A stretch of DNA of 64,000 bases from Labrys sp. WJW (GCF_001676615.1 NZ_LYXZ01000021.1:122154-186153); one strand, 5' to 3'. Positions 41,873 to 52,569 are shown, numbered from the stretch's first letter. Translations and numbers: made by a program. Notes: generated by a model not told the origin, from the sequence alone.

Positions 41873-43195
41873 ATGATCGGTTTGAAACGATTGCTCTATG
41901 CCGGGGCCCTCTTGCTGCTGTCGTCGCAGGCTGGGCTTGCCCAGGACAAGACCGAGATCTCGGTGTCGCGCTTCTTCGGCGCCTGCGAAGCCGACTATGG
42001 CTCCGTGACGGATGTCGCCAAGGCCAATGGCGAGTGCGGCATCATCACGGCGCTGATCAACAAGTTCAATGCCGAGAGCAAGGATACCCGCGTCAAGGTT
42101 GATATCGTCGAATGGCCCGGCTATGACCAGCTCACCGCCCGCATCCGCTCCGGCGAGCCGCCGACCATCTCGGTCATGCACGAGGCCGTCATCAGCGACT
42201 ATTCCTCGCGTGGGCTATTGGAGCCCCTGGACGAGGGCCTGAAGGCGGCGGGGGTCGATACCGCCGATTTCACCGACGCCGCCAAGGCCGGTGTCATCAA
42301 GGACGGCAAGACCTTTGCCTTGCCATTCGACACCCATACTTGGCTCTGGCACATCAATTTGAACCTGTTCAAGCAGGCGGGCCTCGTCGATGCCGCCGGC
42401 AAGCCGATCCTGCCCAAGAATGGCGACGAGTTGCTGGCCCAGGCCAAGCAGTTCAAGGAGAAGACGGGCAAGCCCTATTTCGTCTGGACCATCGCCAACG
42501 AACGCGCCTTCTTCACGCGCACCTTCGATACGCTGCTCTACCAGCAGAATTCGGAGTTCTTCGCCGATCCGGCCAAGGTCAATTTCGCCACGCCCGAGGC
42601 CAAGAACGCCGCGACGCTGCTGAAGGCGCTCTACCAGGCCGGCGATACCACCAAGGGGCAGGACTATGCCGCCTCGGTCGCCAGCTTCGCCGCCGGTGAC
42701 GCGGGCGTGTTCATCTGCGGCACCTGGCTTGTTGATACCTATGACCAGGAATCCAAGAAGAGCGGAGCGCCCTTGTCCAACGGCTATGCCGTGGTGCCGT
42801 TCCCGCAGCTCTATCCCGGCAGCCCGCGCGTCTGGGCCGATGGGCATAGCTGGGTGATCCTCAAGGCCGATCTCACCGATGCCCAGCGCAAATCGGCCTA
42901 CGAATTTCTGAAATTCCTGTGGGACAATGATTTTCAGTGGGCGCGCACCGGCCATCTGCCCATCCGCAAATCCGTGGCCGACAGCGCCGAATTCAAGGCC
43001 CTGCCGCACCGGGCGGACCTTGCGCCGCTGACCACAAATGGCGCCGCCCGCCCGGCGGCGGTGAAGCGCCAGTTCGCGATCCAGGAGATCGAGAATGACG
43101 AGGTCACCGCCGGCGTGACCGGCGACAAGGAGATCGACGCTGCGCTCGCCGATGCCCAGTCCCGCATCAACGAATTGCTGGCGAACGCGAAGTAA
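41873..43195 (+). CDS. Periplasmic sugar-binding protein of the ABC transporter
   Basis: The 440-residue protein has a signal peptide (MIGLKRLLYAGALLLLSSQAGLA, cut before QDKTEI) and the mixed alpha/beta fold of family 1 extracellular solute-binding proteins, with WPGYDQLTARIRSG, AGDAGVFICGTWLVD and WADGHSWVILK. It captures the substrate in the periplasm for the permeases upstream. Placement before a GH51 arabinofuranosidase suggests arabinose-containing oligosaccharides. GGAGGAAATGC precedes the ATG. The gap of 78 bases from the permease gene has no terminator. A GC-rich stem-loop follows the gene. Confidence 0.9.
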   Translation: MIGLKRLLYAGALLLLSSQAGLAQDKTEISVSRFFGACEADYGSVTDVAKANGECGIITALINKFNAESKDTRVKVDIVEWPGYDQLTARIRSGEPPTISVMHEAVISDYSSRGLLEPLDEGLKAAGVDTADFTDAAKAGVIKDGKTFALPFDTHTWLWHINLNLFKQAGLVDAAGKPILPKNGDELLAQAKQFKEKTGKPYFVWTIANERAFFTRTFDTLLYQQNSEFFADPAKVNFATPEAKNAATLLKALYQAGDTTKGQDYAASVASFAAGDAGVFICGTWLVDTYDQESKKSGAPLSNGYAVVPFPQLYPGSPRVWADGHSWVILKADLTDAQRKSAYEFLKFLWDNDFQWARTGHLPIRKSVADSAEFKALPHRADLAPLTTNGAARPAAVKRQFAIQEIENDEVTAGVTGDKEIDAALADAQSRINELLANAK

Positions 43196-43278
43196 CGCCG
43201 CGTCTCGCTACACCTAACTCTTTGATTCAACGCGTCTTTGCGATTTGTGGTGACTCCGTCTAATCGCAAAACGCTATA

Positions 43279-43309
43279 GGGCCCACGGCTCTCCTCCCGC
43301 CGTGGGCCC
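43279..43309 (+). terminator. Intercistronic stem-loop after the binding-protein gene
   Basis: A perfect 10-bp stem GGGCCCACGG / CCGTGGGCCC with an 11-base loop has only a short CTTT tail. It probably attenuates read-through into the GH51 gene or protects the upstream mRNA, as often seen after abundant binding-protein genes. Confidence 0.6.
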
Positions 43310-43353
43310 CTTTCCCGCCAAACGTTCCCCCCGTCCAAAGGTCAGTTTTCGCC

Positions 43354-44865
43354 ATGCCGTCCGCCCGCCTGATCGTCGATCACGATTTCATCATCTCCGA
43401 TCTCGACCGCCGTATCTTCGGTACCTTTGTCGAGCATATGGGACGGTGCGTCTACACCGGTATCTTCGAACCCGGCCATCCCAGCGCGGATGACCAGGGT
43501 TTCCGTCAGGATGTCGCCGAGCTGACCCGCGAGCTCGGCACCACCATCGTGCGCTATCCCGGCGGCAATTTCCTGTCCGGCTACAATTGGGAAGACGGTG
43601 TCGGCCCGGTTGAGCAGCGGCCGCGCCGGCTCGACCTTGCGTGGTTCTCGACCGAGACCAATGCCTTCGGCACCAACGAATTCATCGACTGGTCCCGCAA
43701 GGTCGGGGTGGAGCCGATGTTCGGCGTCAATCTCGGCACCCGCGACCATGACGAGGCGCGGCGCTTCATCGAATATTGCAACCATCCCGGCGGCACGGAG
43801 CTTTCGGAGCTGCGCAAGAGCCACGGCTATGAAAAGCCGCACGACATCAAGTTCTGGTGCCTGGGCAACGAGATGGACGGCCCCTGGCAGATCGGCGCCA
43901 AGACGGCGGGCGAATATGGTCGCATCGCCCATGAGACCGCCAAGGTGATGCGCTGGGTCGACCCCTCGATCGAACTGGCGGCCTGCGGTTCGTCCAATCG
44001 CGACATGGCCACCTATGCCCGCTGGGAGTACGAGGTTCTCGACCATTGCTTCGACTATGTCGACTTCATCTCCCTGCACACCTATTTCCAGAACCCGCAT
44101 GACAGCACCGAGGAGTTCCTCGGCAATATCGAGCTCTTGGAAGCCTTCATCCGGGAGGTGGTCGCCATTGCCGACGCCGTGGCCGCCACCCGCCGCTCGC
44201 CCAAGCGGATCATGCTGTCCCTCGACGAGTGGAATGTCTGGTACAAGGCGCGCACCCATGAGCATCTGCGCAAGCCCGGCTGGCCCGAGCACCCGCCGCT
44301 GATCGAGGAGGTCTACAACACCGAGGATGCGCTCCTGGTGGGCGGTGCGCTGATCACGCTGCTCAACAATGCCGACCGGGTGAAATGCGCCTGCATCGCC
44401 CAGCTCGTGAACATCATCGGCCCGATCATGACGGAGCCGGGCGGAGCGGCTTGGCGCCAGACCATCTTCCATCCCTTCGCGCTCACGGCACGCCATGCCC
44501 ATGGCCGCGTGCTGCGCTCGCTGATCTCCTCACCCTCCTATGCCGGCAAGACGGCGCCGGAAATTCCCTACCTCCATGCCTGCGTCACCGAGGACGAGAC
44601 GACCGGCCAGGTCACCATCTTCGCCCTGAATCGCCATCTCGGCGAGCCGATGGACCTCGAGGTCCTGCTGCGCGGCTTCGGCGGCAACCGCCAGGTGGTG
44701 GAAGCTTTGCAGATCCATCATCCTAATATGAAGGCGGTGAACACCAAGGACGCCCAGGATACTGTCGCGCCGGCGCCGATCGAGAAGGTGAGCCTGGAGG
44801 GAGATCGCCTGCAGGCGCGGCTCTTGCCGGGCTCCTGGAACGTGATCGTCACCGCGCCGCGCTGA
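43354..44865 (+). CDS. abfA: Alpha-L-arabinofuranosidase (GH51, intracellular)
   Basis: The 503-residue enzyme is a full-length GH51 arabinofuranosidase with the N-terminal FGTFVEHMGRCVYTGIFEP, YPGGNFLSGYNWEDGVGP, acid/base Glu173 in CLGNEMDGPWQ and nucleophile Glu292 in LSLDEWNVWY. The C-terminal beta-sandwich follows. It has no signal peptide, so it removes terminal arabinofuranosyl units from oligosaccharides after import. It is the last gene of the ABC locus and fits with the cupin KdgF homologue for pectin side-chain (arabinan) use. The ATG at 43354 is the first plausible start. Confidence 0.93.
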   Translation: MPSARLIVDHDFIISDLDRRIFGTFVEHMGRCVYTGIFEPGHPSADDQGFRQDVAELTRELGTTIVRYPGGNFLSGYNWEDGVGPVEQRPRRLDLAWFSTETNAFGTNEFIDWSRKVGVEPMFGVNLGTRDHDEARRFIEYCNHPGGTELSELRKSHGYEKPHDIKFWCLGNEMDGPWQIGAKTAGEYGRIAHETAKVMRWVDPSIELAACGSSNRDMATYARWEYEVLDHCFDYVDFISLHTYFQNPHDSTEEFLGNIELLEAFIREVVAIADAVAATRRSPKRIMLSLDEWNVWYKARTHEHLRKPGWPEHPPLIEEVYNTEDALLVGGALITLLNNADRVKCACIAQLVNIIGPIMTEPGGAAWRQTIFHPFALTARHAHGRVLRSLISSPSYAGKTAPEIPYLHACVTEDETTGQVTIFALNRHLGEPMDLEVLLRGFGGNRQVVEALQIHHPNMKAVNTKDAQDTVAPAPIEKVSLEGDRLQARLLPGSWNVIVTAPR

Positions 44866-45217
44866 GCGGAGGAGACGATTTCGCCGAACGAGTTGAACAA
44901 GGCTGGATTTCAGAATTGAGCGCGCCAATCCCTCCCCGTCTGCGGGGAGGGTGGCCCGAAGGGCCGGGTGGGGGGAGTGGCGCTACAGGGCTTATTGTTG
45001 CTCGATTTGAGCCACTCTCCTCCTTCCGTCGATGCTTCTCATCGCTACCTTCCCCGAAACCGGGGAAGGATTGGCGCGTTTCGCTCGTCCTGGCTGTGCT
45101 CCTCAAAATGAGAGGCACGACAGGGCTCATCAACCCGGCATTTGTGCCGAAAACGCCGGCTTTCATTTCCGACGTGACGTTATAGGGTCTGCAAAAGCCA
45201 AATCGGGGCAGAGGCGG
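44866..45217. other. Intergenic region with a REP-like double hairpin
   Basis: This 352-base gap between abfA and the antiporter gene contains no credible gene. Its main feature is the double hairpin at 44930-44965. The remaining sequence is moderately GC-rich and includes repeat-like CTTCCCCGAAACCGGGGAAGG around 45050-45070, a second small palindrome. Confidence 0.55.
44930..44965. repeat. REP-like double hairpin
   Basis: CCCTCCCCG (44930-44938) pairs with CGGGGAGGG (44943-44951), followed by GGCCC-GAA-GGGCC (44953-44965) and a GGGTGGGGGG tail. This is a widespread alphaproteobacterial intergenic repeat type. Confidence 0.8.
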
Positions 45218-46801
45218 ATGGACCCAATTCACCTGTTCGAACTGGTGATCGCGATGTTCCTGGCGATCATCGTCCTGCATTATGCCGCCCACAAGCTGGG
45301 GCTGCCGCCCTCCGTGGCGCTGCTGGTCGGCGGCGCATCGCTCGCCTTTCTGCCGGGCCTGCCCGCCATCGCGCTCGATCCCAACCTGGTGCTCGTCATC
45401 TTCCTGCCGCCGCTGCTGATGGATGGGGCCTGGTTCATCGCGCTCGGCCGGTTGCGGCGCCACATGATCGGCATCGCCTCGCTGGCCGTCGGGGCAGTGG
45501 TTTTTACCTGCGTCATCGTCGCCGTGGCGACCCATCTCGTCTTCCCGTCGTTGCCTTGGGCCGCCTGTGCGGCGCTCGGTGCCATCGTCTCGCCGCCCGA
45601 TGCCGTCTCCGCCCGTGCGGTGCTGCAGCGGGTGAAACTGCCCCGGCGCCTACAGATCCTGCTCGAGGGCGAGAGCCTGTTCAACGATGCGAGTGGCCTC
45701 GTGCTGTTTCGCTTTGCCATCGCGGCCGGCGTCACCGGCACTTTCAGCGCGGTGGATGCAGTCGGTGAGTTCTTCCTGCTGGCATTGGGCGGCGTGCTCG
45801 TCGGAGTCGCTGCCGGTACGACGTGGGTGCTGCTCGCGCGCCGCCTCGGTGACGAATATCTGATCATCGCCGCCACATGCCTGTTGTCCTGGTCGTCCTA
45901 TCTGCTGGGCGAGATGCTTCATGTCTCCGGCGTCATTGCCACGGTCACCACGGGCCTGATTGCCGGCTGGTACCAGCACACCGTGTTTTCGGCCTCGGTA
46001 CGCATGCGCGGCACGGCGTTCTGGACCGTGATGATCTTCCTGATGGAGGCCGCGGTCTTCATCCTGATCGGTTTTACCCTGCGGGGCGTGGTGGAACGCG
46101 GCGGCGGCTTCGGCGTGGTGGCCAATACGATGGTCGTGCCTATTCTGGTGGTCCTGCTGGCGCTTACCCTTGCGCGCTTTGCCTGGGTGTTCGGATCCGA
46201 TCTGGTGATCCGGCTTTGCATGGCTGCGGGGCTCGACCGCTACACGCCGCTCGGCCTTGCCAACGCCACCATCCTGAGCTGGGCCGGCGTACGCGGTGTC
46301 GTCACCCTGGCTTTGGCGCTGAGCATGCCGGATGGCTTTCCCGGCCGCGACTTCATCCTGGTGACGTCGTTCGCCGTGATCCTGGGAACGGTGCTGGTCC
46401 AAGGCACCACCCTGGGGCGGGTGATCGGCTGGGTGAAGCCGGTCGAGCCGGAATCGGAAAGGGCGCGCCTCACCATGGCTCAGGCCGAATCCGCCATGGC
46501 GCAGAAGCAATTGCTCACCATCCAGAAGCTCGCCTATGACAGCGAGGGGACACTCATCCATCCCCGATTGCTGGAGCGCTACCAGCGCCGGGCCACGATG
46601 ATCGTCGACTATGCCGAGCGCACCGAAGAATATCAGCCGGGGCTTCATGCCCATTTCGACGTCGTCCTGGCGGCGATCGCCACCGGGCGCGACGAGCTGA
46701 TCAGGCTTCACCGGGTTGGGAAGATCGACAACGAGACGTTGCACGAATTGGAACGCGACTTGGACCTGGAAGAGTTGAGCGCGATCTCCGCCAAATCGTG
46801 A
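45218..46801 (+). CDS. Na+/H+ antiporter (CPA1/NhaP family)
   Basis: The 527-residue protein has about 12 transmembrane helices in the first 410 residues and a cytoplasmic C-terminal tail. CPA1 hallmarks include FLPPLLMDGAW, SPPDAVSARAVL (ion-binding Asp), LEGESLFNDASGLVLFRFA (the ND motif) and SWAGVRGVVTLALALSMP. It exchanges sodium or potassium for protons, serving pH and salt homeostasis. The ATG at 45218 is preferred, with GAGGCG upstream. Longer frames run through repeat-like sequence. It is not obviously part of an operon. Confidence 0.9.
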   Translation: MDPIHLFELVIAMFLAIIVLHYAAHKLGLPPSVALLVGGASLAFLPGLPAIALDPNLVLVIFLPPLLMDGAWFIALGRLRRHMIGIASLAVGAVVFTCVIVAVATHLVFPSLPWAACAALGAIVSPPDAVSARAVLQRVKLPRRLQILLEGESLFNDASGLVLFRFAIAAGVTGTFSAVDAVGEFFLLALGGVLVGVAAGTTWVLLARRLGDEYLIIAATCLLSWSSYLLGEMLHVSGVIATVTTGLIAGWYQHTVFSASVRMRGTAFWTVMIFLMEAAVFILIGFTLRGVVERGGGFGVVANTMVVPILVVLLALTLARFAWVFGSDLVIRLCMAAGLDRYTPLGLANATILSWAGVRGVVTLALALSMPDGFPGRDFILVTSFAVILGTVLVQGTTLGRVIGWVKPVEPESERARLTMAQAESAMAQKQLLTIQKLAYDSEGTLIHPRLLERYQRRATMIVDYAERTEEYQPGLHAHFDVVLAAIATGRDELIRLHRVGKIDNETLHELERDLDLEELSAISAKS

Positions 46802-46835
46802 TGAGGGCGGGCGTGACGATCTTGGCGGAGTACAT

Positions 46836-46913
46836 TGGGATCGCAGGCATCCTTGCCCGCCCTTGGAACCGCGGCGTTTCAAGGAAGAGCAGGCAGGGAT
46901 GCCTGCGATCCCA
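46836..46913 (+). repeat. Palindromic element, copy 4
   Basis: 25-base arms at 46836-46860 (starting TGGGATCGCAGGCATCCTTG) and 46889-46913 are inverted with two mismatches. The loop and right-arm junction contain GCGGCGTTTCAAGGAAGAGC, a divergent form of the family core. It fills the gap between convergent antiporter and mutase genes and may also terminate transcription. Confidence 0.78.
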
Positions 46914-46927
46914 TAAAACGCCGGCCG

Positions 46928-49087
46928 TTACTGAGCGTCCCGTGGCCGGTTGTGGTGCCGGTGGCGCAGCTGGTTCAGCAATTCGTCGAGCAGGCCGCTG
47001 GCCGCCTCTGTGATCACCGTGCCGGGTGGGAAGATCGCCTGGGCGCCTGCCGCATAAAGAGCTTCGAAATCGTGCTCTGGTACCACGCCGCCCACCACGA
47101 TCATGATGTCGGGCCGGCCCTCGGCCACCAGGGCCTTGCGCAAGGCGGGAACCAACGTCAGGTGTCCGGCGGTGAGGGAGGAAACGCCGACGATGTGGAC
47201 ATCGCTGTCGGCGGCCTGCCTGGCGACTTCGTCGGGCGTGGCGAACAGGGGCCCGATCTCGACCTCGAAGCCGAGATCACCGAAGGCGGAGGCGATGACC
47301 TTTTGGCCGCGGTCATGACCGTCCTGGCCCATCTTGGCGACGAGGATCTTGGGCGGACGTCCTTCTTCCTCGCGGAAGATGGCGGTCTGGCGCTGTACCT
47401 TCTCGATGCCGTCGCCACTCATGGCTGCCTTGTAGACGCCGGAGGTGGCGCGGATCTGCGCCTTGTGGCGGCTGAACACCTTTTCGAGGGCTGACGAAAT
47501 CTCGCCGACGGTCGCCTTGGCCCGCGCCGCGTCGACGGCGAGGGCAAGGAGATTGGCATCGCCTTCTGCGCCCTTGCTCAGGGCGTCCAGGGCCTGCTCC
47601 AGGGCAACCGGATCGCGCTCGGCCTTCAACTGCGCGAGCTTGGCGATCTGGGCCGCGCGAACGGCCGAATTGTCGACCTTGAGCAGGTCGAGCGGTGGCT
47701 CGGACTGAGGCTTGTAGATATTGACGCCGATCACCGCCTGTTCGCCGGCATCGATGCGGGCCTGGGTCCGGCTGGCGGCTTCCTCGATGCGCAATTTGGG
47801 CAGGCCGGCCTCGATCGCTTTGGCCATGCCGCCCATCGCCTCGACTTCCTCGATATGCTGCCAGGCCTTGGCGGCAAGGTCGGCGGTGAGGCTTTCGATG
47901 GCGTGGGCCCCGCCCCACGGGTCGATCAGCCTCGTGGTGCCGCTTTCCTGCTGCAGCACGAGTTGGGTATTGCGGGCGATGCGGGCCGAAAAATCCGTCG
48001 GCAGTGCCAGCGCCTCGTCGAGGGCGTTGGTGTGCAGGGACTGGGTGCCGCCCTGCGTCGCCGCCATCGCCTCGATCAACGTACGCGTGACGTTGTTGTA
48101 GACGTCCTGCGCCGTCAGCGACCAGCCGGACGTCTGGCAATGCGTGCGCAAGGCCAGCGACTTGGCCGATTTCGGATTGAACTGCTGCACCAGGCGCGTC
48201 CACAGCAGTCGGGCGGCCCGCAGCTTGGCGACCTCCATGTAGAAGTTCATGCCGATGGCGAAGAAGAAGGACAGGCGCGGCGCGAAATGGTCGATATCGA
48301 GCCCCGCCTTCAGCCCGGCCTTGATGTATTCGACCCCGTCGGCCAGCGTGTAGCCGAGCTCCAGATCCTGCGTCGCGCCGGCCTCCTGCATGTGATAGCC
48401 GGAGATCGAGATCGCATTGAATTTCGGCATGTTCTGCGCGGTGTAGGCGATGATGTCGCCGACGATGCGCATGGAGGGGCCCGGCGGGTAGATATAGGTG
48501 TTGCGGACCATGAACTCCTTGAGAATGTCGTTCTGAATGGTGCCCGCCAGCTTGTCTGGTGAAACGCCCTGTTCCTCGGCTGCGACGATGTAGAGCGCCA
48601 GGATCGGCAGCACGGCGCCGTTCATGGTCATCGACACCGACATCTCGTCGAGCGGGATGCCCTGGAACAGCGTACGCATGTCGATGATGGAATCGATGGC
48701 GACGCCGGCCATGCCGACATCGCCGGTCACGCGCGGATGGTCGGAATCATAGCCGCGATGGGTGGCAAGATCGAAGGCGATCGAAAGGCCCTTCTGGCCC
48801 GCCGCAAGATTGCGCCGATAGAAGGCGTTGGATTCCTCGGCGGTGGAGAAGCCGGCATATTGGCGAATGGTCCAGGGCTGCTGGACATACATCGTCGGGT
48901 AGGGGCCGCGCAGGAATGGCGGCAGGCCCGGCCAGGAATCGACGGCCTGCAGGCCGATCAGGTCGCTCTCCCCATGTACGGCCTTGATATCGATACCCTC
49001 GGGCGTCTGCCAGACCTCGCCGGTCAACAGCGGGCCGGGTGAAAGACGGCGCAAGGAGAGGTTCGAGAAATCGGGGATGCGGCTCAT
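46928..49087 (-). CDS. mutB: Methylmalonyl-CoA mutase, large (alpha) subunit
   Basis: The 719-residue protein is a full-length large subunit. The N-terminal TIM barrel carries the substrate block [28 protein letters not shown] and [16 protein letters not shown]. The C-terminal adenosylcobalamin domain has the signature [18 protein letters not shown], with the DxHxxG cobalt-ligand His. It isomerises methylmalonyl-CoA to succinyl-CoA, draining propionyl-CoA from odd-chain fatty acids, branched amino acids and PHB-linked metabolism. Its ATG overlaps the stop of the small-subunit gene (ATGA). Confidence 0.95.
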   Translation of the reverse strand: MSRIPDFSNLSLRRLSPGPLLTGEVWQTPEGIDIKAVHGESDLIGLQAVDSWPGLPPFLRGPYPTMYVQQPWTIRQYAGFSTAEESNAFYRRNLAAGQKGLSIAFDLATHRGYDSDHPRVTGDVGMAGVAIDSIIDMRTLFQGIPLDEMSVSMTMNGAVLPILALYIVAAEEQGVSPDKLAGTIQNDILKEFMVRNTYIYPPGPSMRIVGDIIAYTAQNMPKFNAISISGYHMQEAGATQDLELGYTLADGVEYIKAGLKAGLDIDHFAPRLSFFFAIGMNFYMEVAKLRAARLLWTRLVQQFNPKSAKSLALRTHCQTSGWSLTAQDVYNNVTRTLIEAMAATQGGTQSLHTNALDEALALPTDFSARIARNTQLVLQQESGTTRLIDPWGGAHAIESLTADLAAKAWQHIEEVEAMGGMAKAIEAGLPKLRIEEAASRTQARIDAGEQAVIGVNIYKPQSEPPLDLLKVDNSAVRAAQIAKLAQLKAERDPVALEQALDALSKGAEGDANLLALAVDAARAKATVGEISSALEKVFSRHKAQIRATSGVYKAAMSGDGIEKVQRQTAIFREEEGRPPKILVAKMGQDGHDRGQKVIASAFGDLGFEVEIGPLFATPDEVARQAADSDVHIVGVSSLTAGHLTLVPALRKALVAEGRPDIMIVVGGVVPEHDFEALYAAGAQAIFPPGTVITEAASGLLDELLNQLRHRHHNRPRDAQ

Positions 49088-50436
49088 GCGGCGCCTCCTG
49101 GCACGCTCTCGAATGGGACCGCATCGCGCCCGCGGCTCAAGGCCGGAGCCGCAGGCGATACCGCGTCTGCAGGGGCCGGGCGCAGCACCGAAACGATTGA
49201 TTCTTCGGCAAGGGCGTATTTATTGGCGCCGATGATGGTGCCGACAGGCTGGCGTAGCCGTTCGATCTCCTCCTGCAGCCAGTCTGACTGGATCACGTTG
49301 ATGATGCCGCCCTGGCGTTCGATGGCTTGGAACTGGGCCCAGCCTGCCTCGCGGAGGGCCTGGGTCATAGCCTCCAGCCCGCCCGAGCCGGCGGCCGGGT
49401 CAGCGATGCGGTGCAGATTGGCTTCGCTGATCAGGACGTGCTGGCAATTGCGGGCAACACGCCGGGCATGGGCGTCGGCGAGCCCATTGGCGGCCGTATG
49501 AGGCAGGATGGCGACGCTGTCGGCACCGCCCAACCCCGCAGCTGCGGCAGCCAGCCCGTTGCGCAGCATGTTGGTGGCCGGGTCACGCCGGCTCAGCATG
49601 CGCCAGGCGGTTTCCGTATGAATATGGATCGGGTTCGAGGCGAGGCCGCAGGCCTCCTCGATCTCCAGCCAGAGCAGGCGCAGGGCCCGCAGCTTGGCGA
49701 TGGTGGTGAACACGTCCTGGTCGGCGGCGACGGTAAAGCCGATGCAGTGGCGCGCTTCTTCCAGGCGCAGGCCGGTCGCCTCCAGCACGCGTAGATAGGA
49801 CAGGGCCGAACTCAGCACGCTGGCGAGCTCGAGCCCCGGGGTCGCGCCGGCCTCATGAAAGGCGCGGCTATCGGCGGTCAGCACTGTGCCGCCTTGCCGA
49901 TGATTGCCGAGAACCGAAGCTGTCGAGGGCCATCCGGTCGGCAAGATGCCAGTGGTGGCGAGCTGGCCGATCGGGTCATAGCCGTAGTGAACGGTACCGC
50001 CTTCGATCTCGCTGAGCCAGCGCGCGACCTGCAGGGTCTGCGGCCCAGCGTCGAGCCGGATCTCGATGGCATTGCGCACGACGCCGGCCAGCAGGCCATC
50101 CAGGCTGTCGGCACCGTTGATGGACAGGCCGAAGCCGCGTGCGAACGGGCTTTGGGCCGATACCAGCGTGATGCCGTTGGCGCCACCTTCGAGATCTTCG
50201 AGGAGCTGGGCATTTGCCGATACGATGTCGGGATGATCGGCGCGCTGGACCACGGTCCAGGGTGCAGCCGGCGGCCGCCCGGGGATGGGCAGGGCGCCGG
50301 CCATGCGGGCATAGATGGGCTGCAGGCGCGCGCCGCCAGGCAACGGGCTGGTCAGCCTGTCTTCGAAGGAGGCTCCTTTCAGCACGCCGGCGACGGCGTC
50401 GCGCCAACGGGCCTCGTCCGCACCCGCCTCCGCCAT
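49084..50436 (-). CDS. mutA: Methylmalonyl-CoA mutase, small (beta) subunit
   Basis: The 450-residue product aligns with the mutase barrel domain: [67 protein letters not shown]. It lacks the B12-binding domain, as expected for the non-catalytic beta subunit that partners MutB. The C-terminal tail (about 40 residues, Pro/Ala-rich) extends beyond the barrel. It precedes mutB by a 4-base overlap, so the two subunits are translated in a coupled manner. Confidence 0.92.
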   Translation of the reverse strand: MAEAGADEARWRDAVAGVLKGASFEDRLTSPLPGGARLQPIYARMAGALPIPGRPPAAPWTVVQRADHPDIVSANAQLLEDLEGGANGITLVSAQSPFARGFGLSINGADSLDGLLAGVVRNAIEIRLDAGPQTLQVARWLSEIEGGTVHYGYDPIGQLATTGILPTGWPSTASVLGNHRQGGTVLTADSRAFHEAGATPGLELASVLSSALSYLRVLEATGLRLEEARHCIGFTVAADQDVFTTIAKLRALRLLWLEIEEACGLASNPIHIHTETAWRMLSRRDPATNMLRNGLAAAAAGLGGADSVAILPHTAANGLADAHARRVARNCQHVLISEANLHRIADPAAGSGGLEAMTQALREAGWAQFQAIERQGGIINVIQSDWLQEEIERLRQPVGTIIGANKYALAEESIVSVLRPAPADAVSPAAPALSRGRDAVPFESVPGGAA

Positions 50437-50439
50437 GGC

Positions 50440-50832
50440 TTAGACGAACTGGCCGAGTTCGGGGATCTCGGCGACGATCTTGCCGACCACTTCCGGGCCG
50501 GCTTCCTTCTCGGCATAGGCGAAGAGCTCCTTGCCGATCGCCTGGATCTGGTTGAGGTCGAGGCCGAGCGCCATCAACTGGCCGCCAAGGCCGGCGATGC
50601 CGCCGCCGACATGGCCGACCATGCCGGCCAGCATGCCCATGAAACCGCCGCTCTGGGCATTCATGGCCTCATTGGTGACTTCACGCGCGCCACTGATCGA
50701 ATCGACGAGCTTCGATACCGCGTCGGCGGGTCCTTCCCGCTCCAGGAAGGCAAGCACGGCACCGATAGCCTGCGTCGCAACTTCGGGGCTCACGCCAATC
50801 TTCGCACCCAGTTGGGCGACCAGCTCTTCCAT
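50440..50832 (-). CDS. Hypothetical helical protein with Gly-rich hydrophobic segment
   Basis: The 130-residue acidic protein starts MEELVAQLGAKIGVSPEVATQAIGAVLAFL and contains a Gly/Met-rich stretch (GGFMGMLAGMVGHVGGGIAGLGGQ, split at about residues 62-85) resembling small bacterial helical proteins of the DUF2267/DUF2780-like type, without a firm family match. A following helix contains LDLNQIQAIGKELFAYAEKEAG. Its stop lies 3 bases before the mutA start, so it is probably the first gene of the mutase operon. No catalytic motif is seen. Confidence 0.7.
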   Translation of the reverse strand: MEELVAQLGAKIGVSPEVATQAIGAVLAFLEREGPADAVSKLVDSISGAREVTNEAMNAQSGGFMGMLAGMVGHVGGGIAGLGGQLMALGLDLNQIQAIGKELFAYAEKEAGPEVVGKIVAEIPELGQFV

Positions 50833-51033
50833 CTTTTTTCTCCCTGACGTGACGCGGATGCTACCAAAGACCCACGGTAGGCCAACCGCTCTTCTCTGTT
50901 TCCCATTTTGCCATGGAGATCAAGGCCGTGGCTTTAAATACTTGTAACACTTCATCAAGCCATTGGCCGTAGCGATTGGCCGCGCGGCCGGTTATGGTTC
51001 GCGTTGCGATTTGACCGTTCAGGACAGGAAGAG

Positions 51034-52536
51034 ATGACCGATCAGAGCCGGATTTTCGTTGCCAAGAGCGCGGAGCCCCAATATCTCGCGCTGGCCTTCG
51101 GCAATCGGCATGGGCTGGTCACCGGGGCGACGGGAACCGGCAAGACGGTGACCCTGCAAGTCCTGGCGGAAGGGTTCTCCGCCCGTGGCGTGCCGGTGTT
51201 CGCGGCGGACATCAAGGGTGACCTCTCCGGGGTCTCCCAGCGCGGCGAAGCCAAGGACTTCATCGTCAAGCGGGCCGCCGACGTCGGCATCACCTATCAG
51301 CCCGACCAGTTTCCGGTGCAGTTCTGGGACGTCTTCGGCGAGCAGGGCATGCCGATCCGTGCGACGGTCTCCGATGTCGGGCCGCTCCTGCTCGCCCGGA
51401 TGCTGCAATTGAACGACGTCCAGGAGGGTGTGCTCAACGCCGCCTTCAAGCTCGCCGACGACCAGGGCCTGCTGCTGCTCGATCTCAAGGACCTTCAGGC
51501 CCTGCTGGCTGATATGGCCGACAAGGCGGCCGAGCTGATCAAGACCTATGGCAATGTCTCCAAGACGACGGTGGGGGCGATCCAGCGCCAGCTCCTGGCC
51601 CTGGAGCAGCAGGGCGGCGACAAATTCTTCGGCGAACCGGCCCTGTCGCTTGCCGATATCGGCCTGCTCGATGCCAAGGGGCGCGGCACCATCAATATCC
51701 TGGCCGCCGACAAGCTGATGATGGCGCCCCAGCTCTACGCCACTTTCCTGCTCTGGCTGCTGTCCGAGCTCTTCGAGCAACTGCCCGAGGTCGGCGACCT
51801 CGACAAGCCCAAGCTGGTGTTCTTCTTCGACGAGGCGCATCTCCTGTTCAACGATGCCCCGCCCGCGCTGCTGCAAAAGATCGAGCAGGTGGTGCGCCTG
51901 ATCCGTTCCAAGGGCATCGGCGTCTATTTCGTCACCCAGAACCCGCTCGACGTGCCCGACACCGTGCTCGGCCAGCTCGGCAATCGCGTGCAGCATGCCT
52001 TGCGCGCCTTCACGCCGCGCGACCAGAAGGCGGTCAAGGCCGCGGCCGAGACCTTCCGCCCCAATCCCGAGCTCGACACCGCCAAGGTCATCTCGGAACT
52101 CGGCAAGGGTGAGGCCCTCGTCTCCTTCCTCGAAGGCAATGGCGTGCCGTCCATTGTGCAGCGGGCGCTGATCCTGCCGCCGGCGGCGCGGGTGGGCGCC
52201 ATCACGCCAGCCGAACGCCAGGCGATCCTGCAAGCTTCCCCGCTACGCGGCAAATATGAAACCGTGGTCGATCGCGAATCGGCCTTCGAAATGCTGCAGC
52301 GCCGCGTCACCGACGAGGCAGCGCCCGCCGAGCAGGCGGAGGAGGGTGGCGGTTTGCTCGGCAGCGTCCTGGGAAGCGTGTTCGGTTCGGGCAGCGGCGG
52401 CGGGCGTGCTTCCGGCCGCATGACGACCTCGCAGGCCGTGATTCGCTCGGTGACACGCACGATCGCCACGACCGCCGGCCGGGAGATTACCCAGGCGATC
52501 CTGAGAGGTGTGCTCGGCGGCCGTTCGCGACGCTAA
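51034..52536 (+). CDS. HerA-like helicase/ATPase (DUF853, YjgR family)
   Basis: The 500-residue ATPase matches YjgR/DUF853. Walker A is [10 protein letters not shown] at the N terminus, Walker B is [13 protein letters not shown], and a sensor-like [12 protein letters not shown] follows. A Gly/Ser-rich linker (about residues 445-470) precedes the C-terminal helix [20 protein letters not shown]. HerA-FtsK-like ATPases form hexamers that pump DNA, but the cellular role of this family is unknown. GGAAGAG lies before the ATG at 51034. It is not followed by nurA or other known partners. Confidence 0.9.
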   Translation: MTDQSRIFVAKSAEPQYLALAFGNRHGLVTGATGTGKTVTLQVLAEGFSARGVPVFAADIKGDLSGVSQRGEAKDFIVKRAADVGITYQPDQFPVQFWDVFGEQGMPIRATVSDVGPLLLARMLQLNDVQEGVLNAAFKLADDQGLLLLDLKDLQALLADMADKAAELIKTYGNVSKTTVGAIQRQLLALEQQGGDKFFGEPALSLADIGLLDAKGRGTINILAADKLMMAPQLYATFLLWLLSELFEQLPEVGDLDKPKLVFFFDEAHLLFNDAPPALLQKIEQVVRLIRSKGIGVYFVTQNPLDVPDTVLGQLGNRVQHALRAFTPRDQKAVKAAAETFRPNPELDTAKVISELGKGEALVSFLEGNGVPSIVQRALILPPAARVGAITPAERQAILQASPLRGKYETVVDRESAFEMLQRRVTDEAAPAEQAEEGGGLLGSVLGSVFGSGSGGGRASGRMTTSQAVIRSVTRTIATTAGREITQAILRGVLGGRSRR

Positions 52537-52569
52537 GGCAAGCGCCCTCGCAATGCCATAGCTGAAGAG

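Noticed and set aside
45032..45217. Longer N terminus for the antiporter
   Set aside because: The extension translates repeat-like intergenic DNA and precedes a hydrophobic first helix that begins naturally at 45218.
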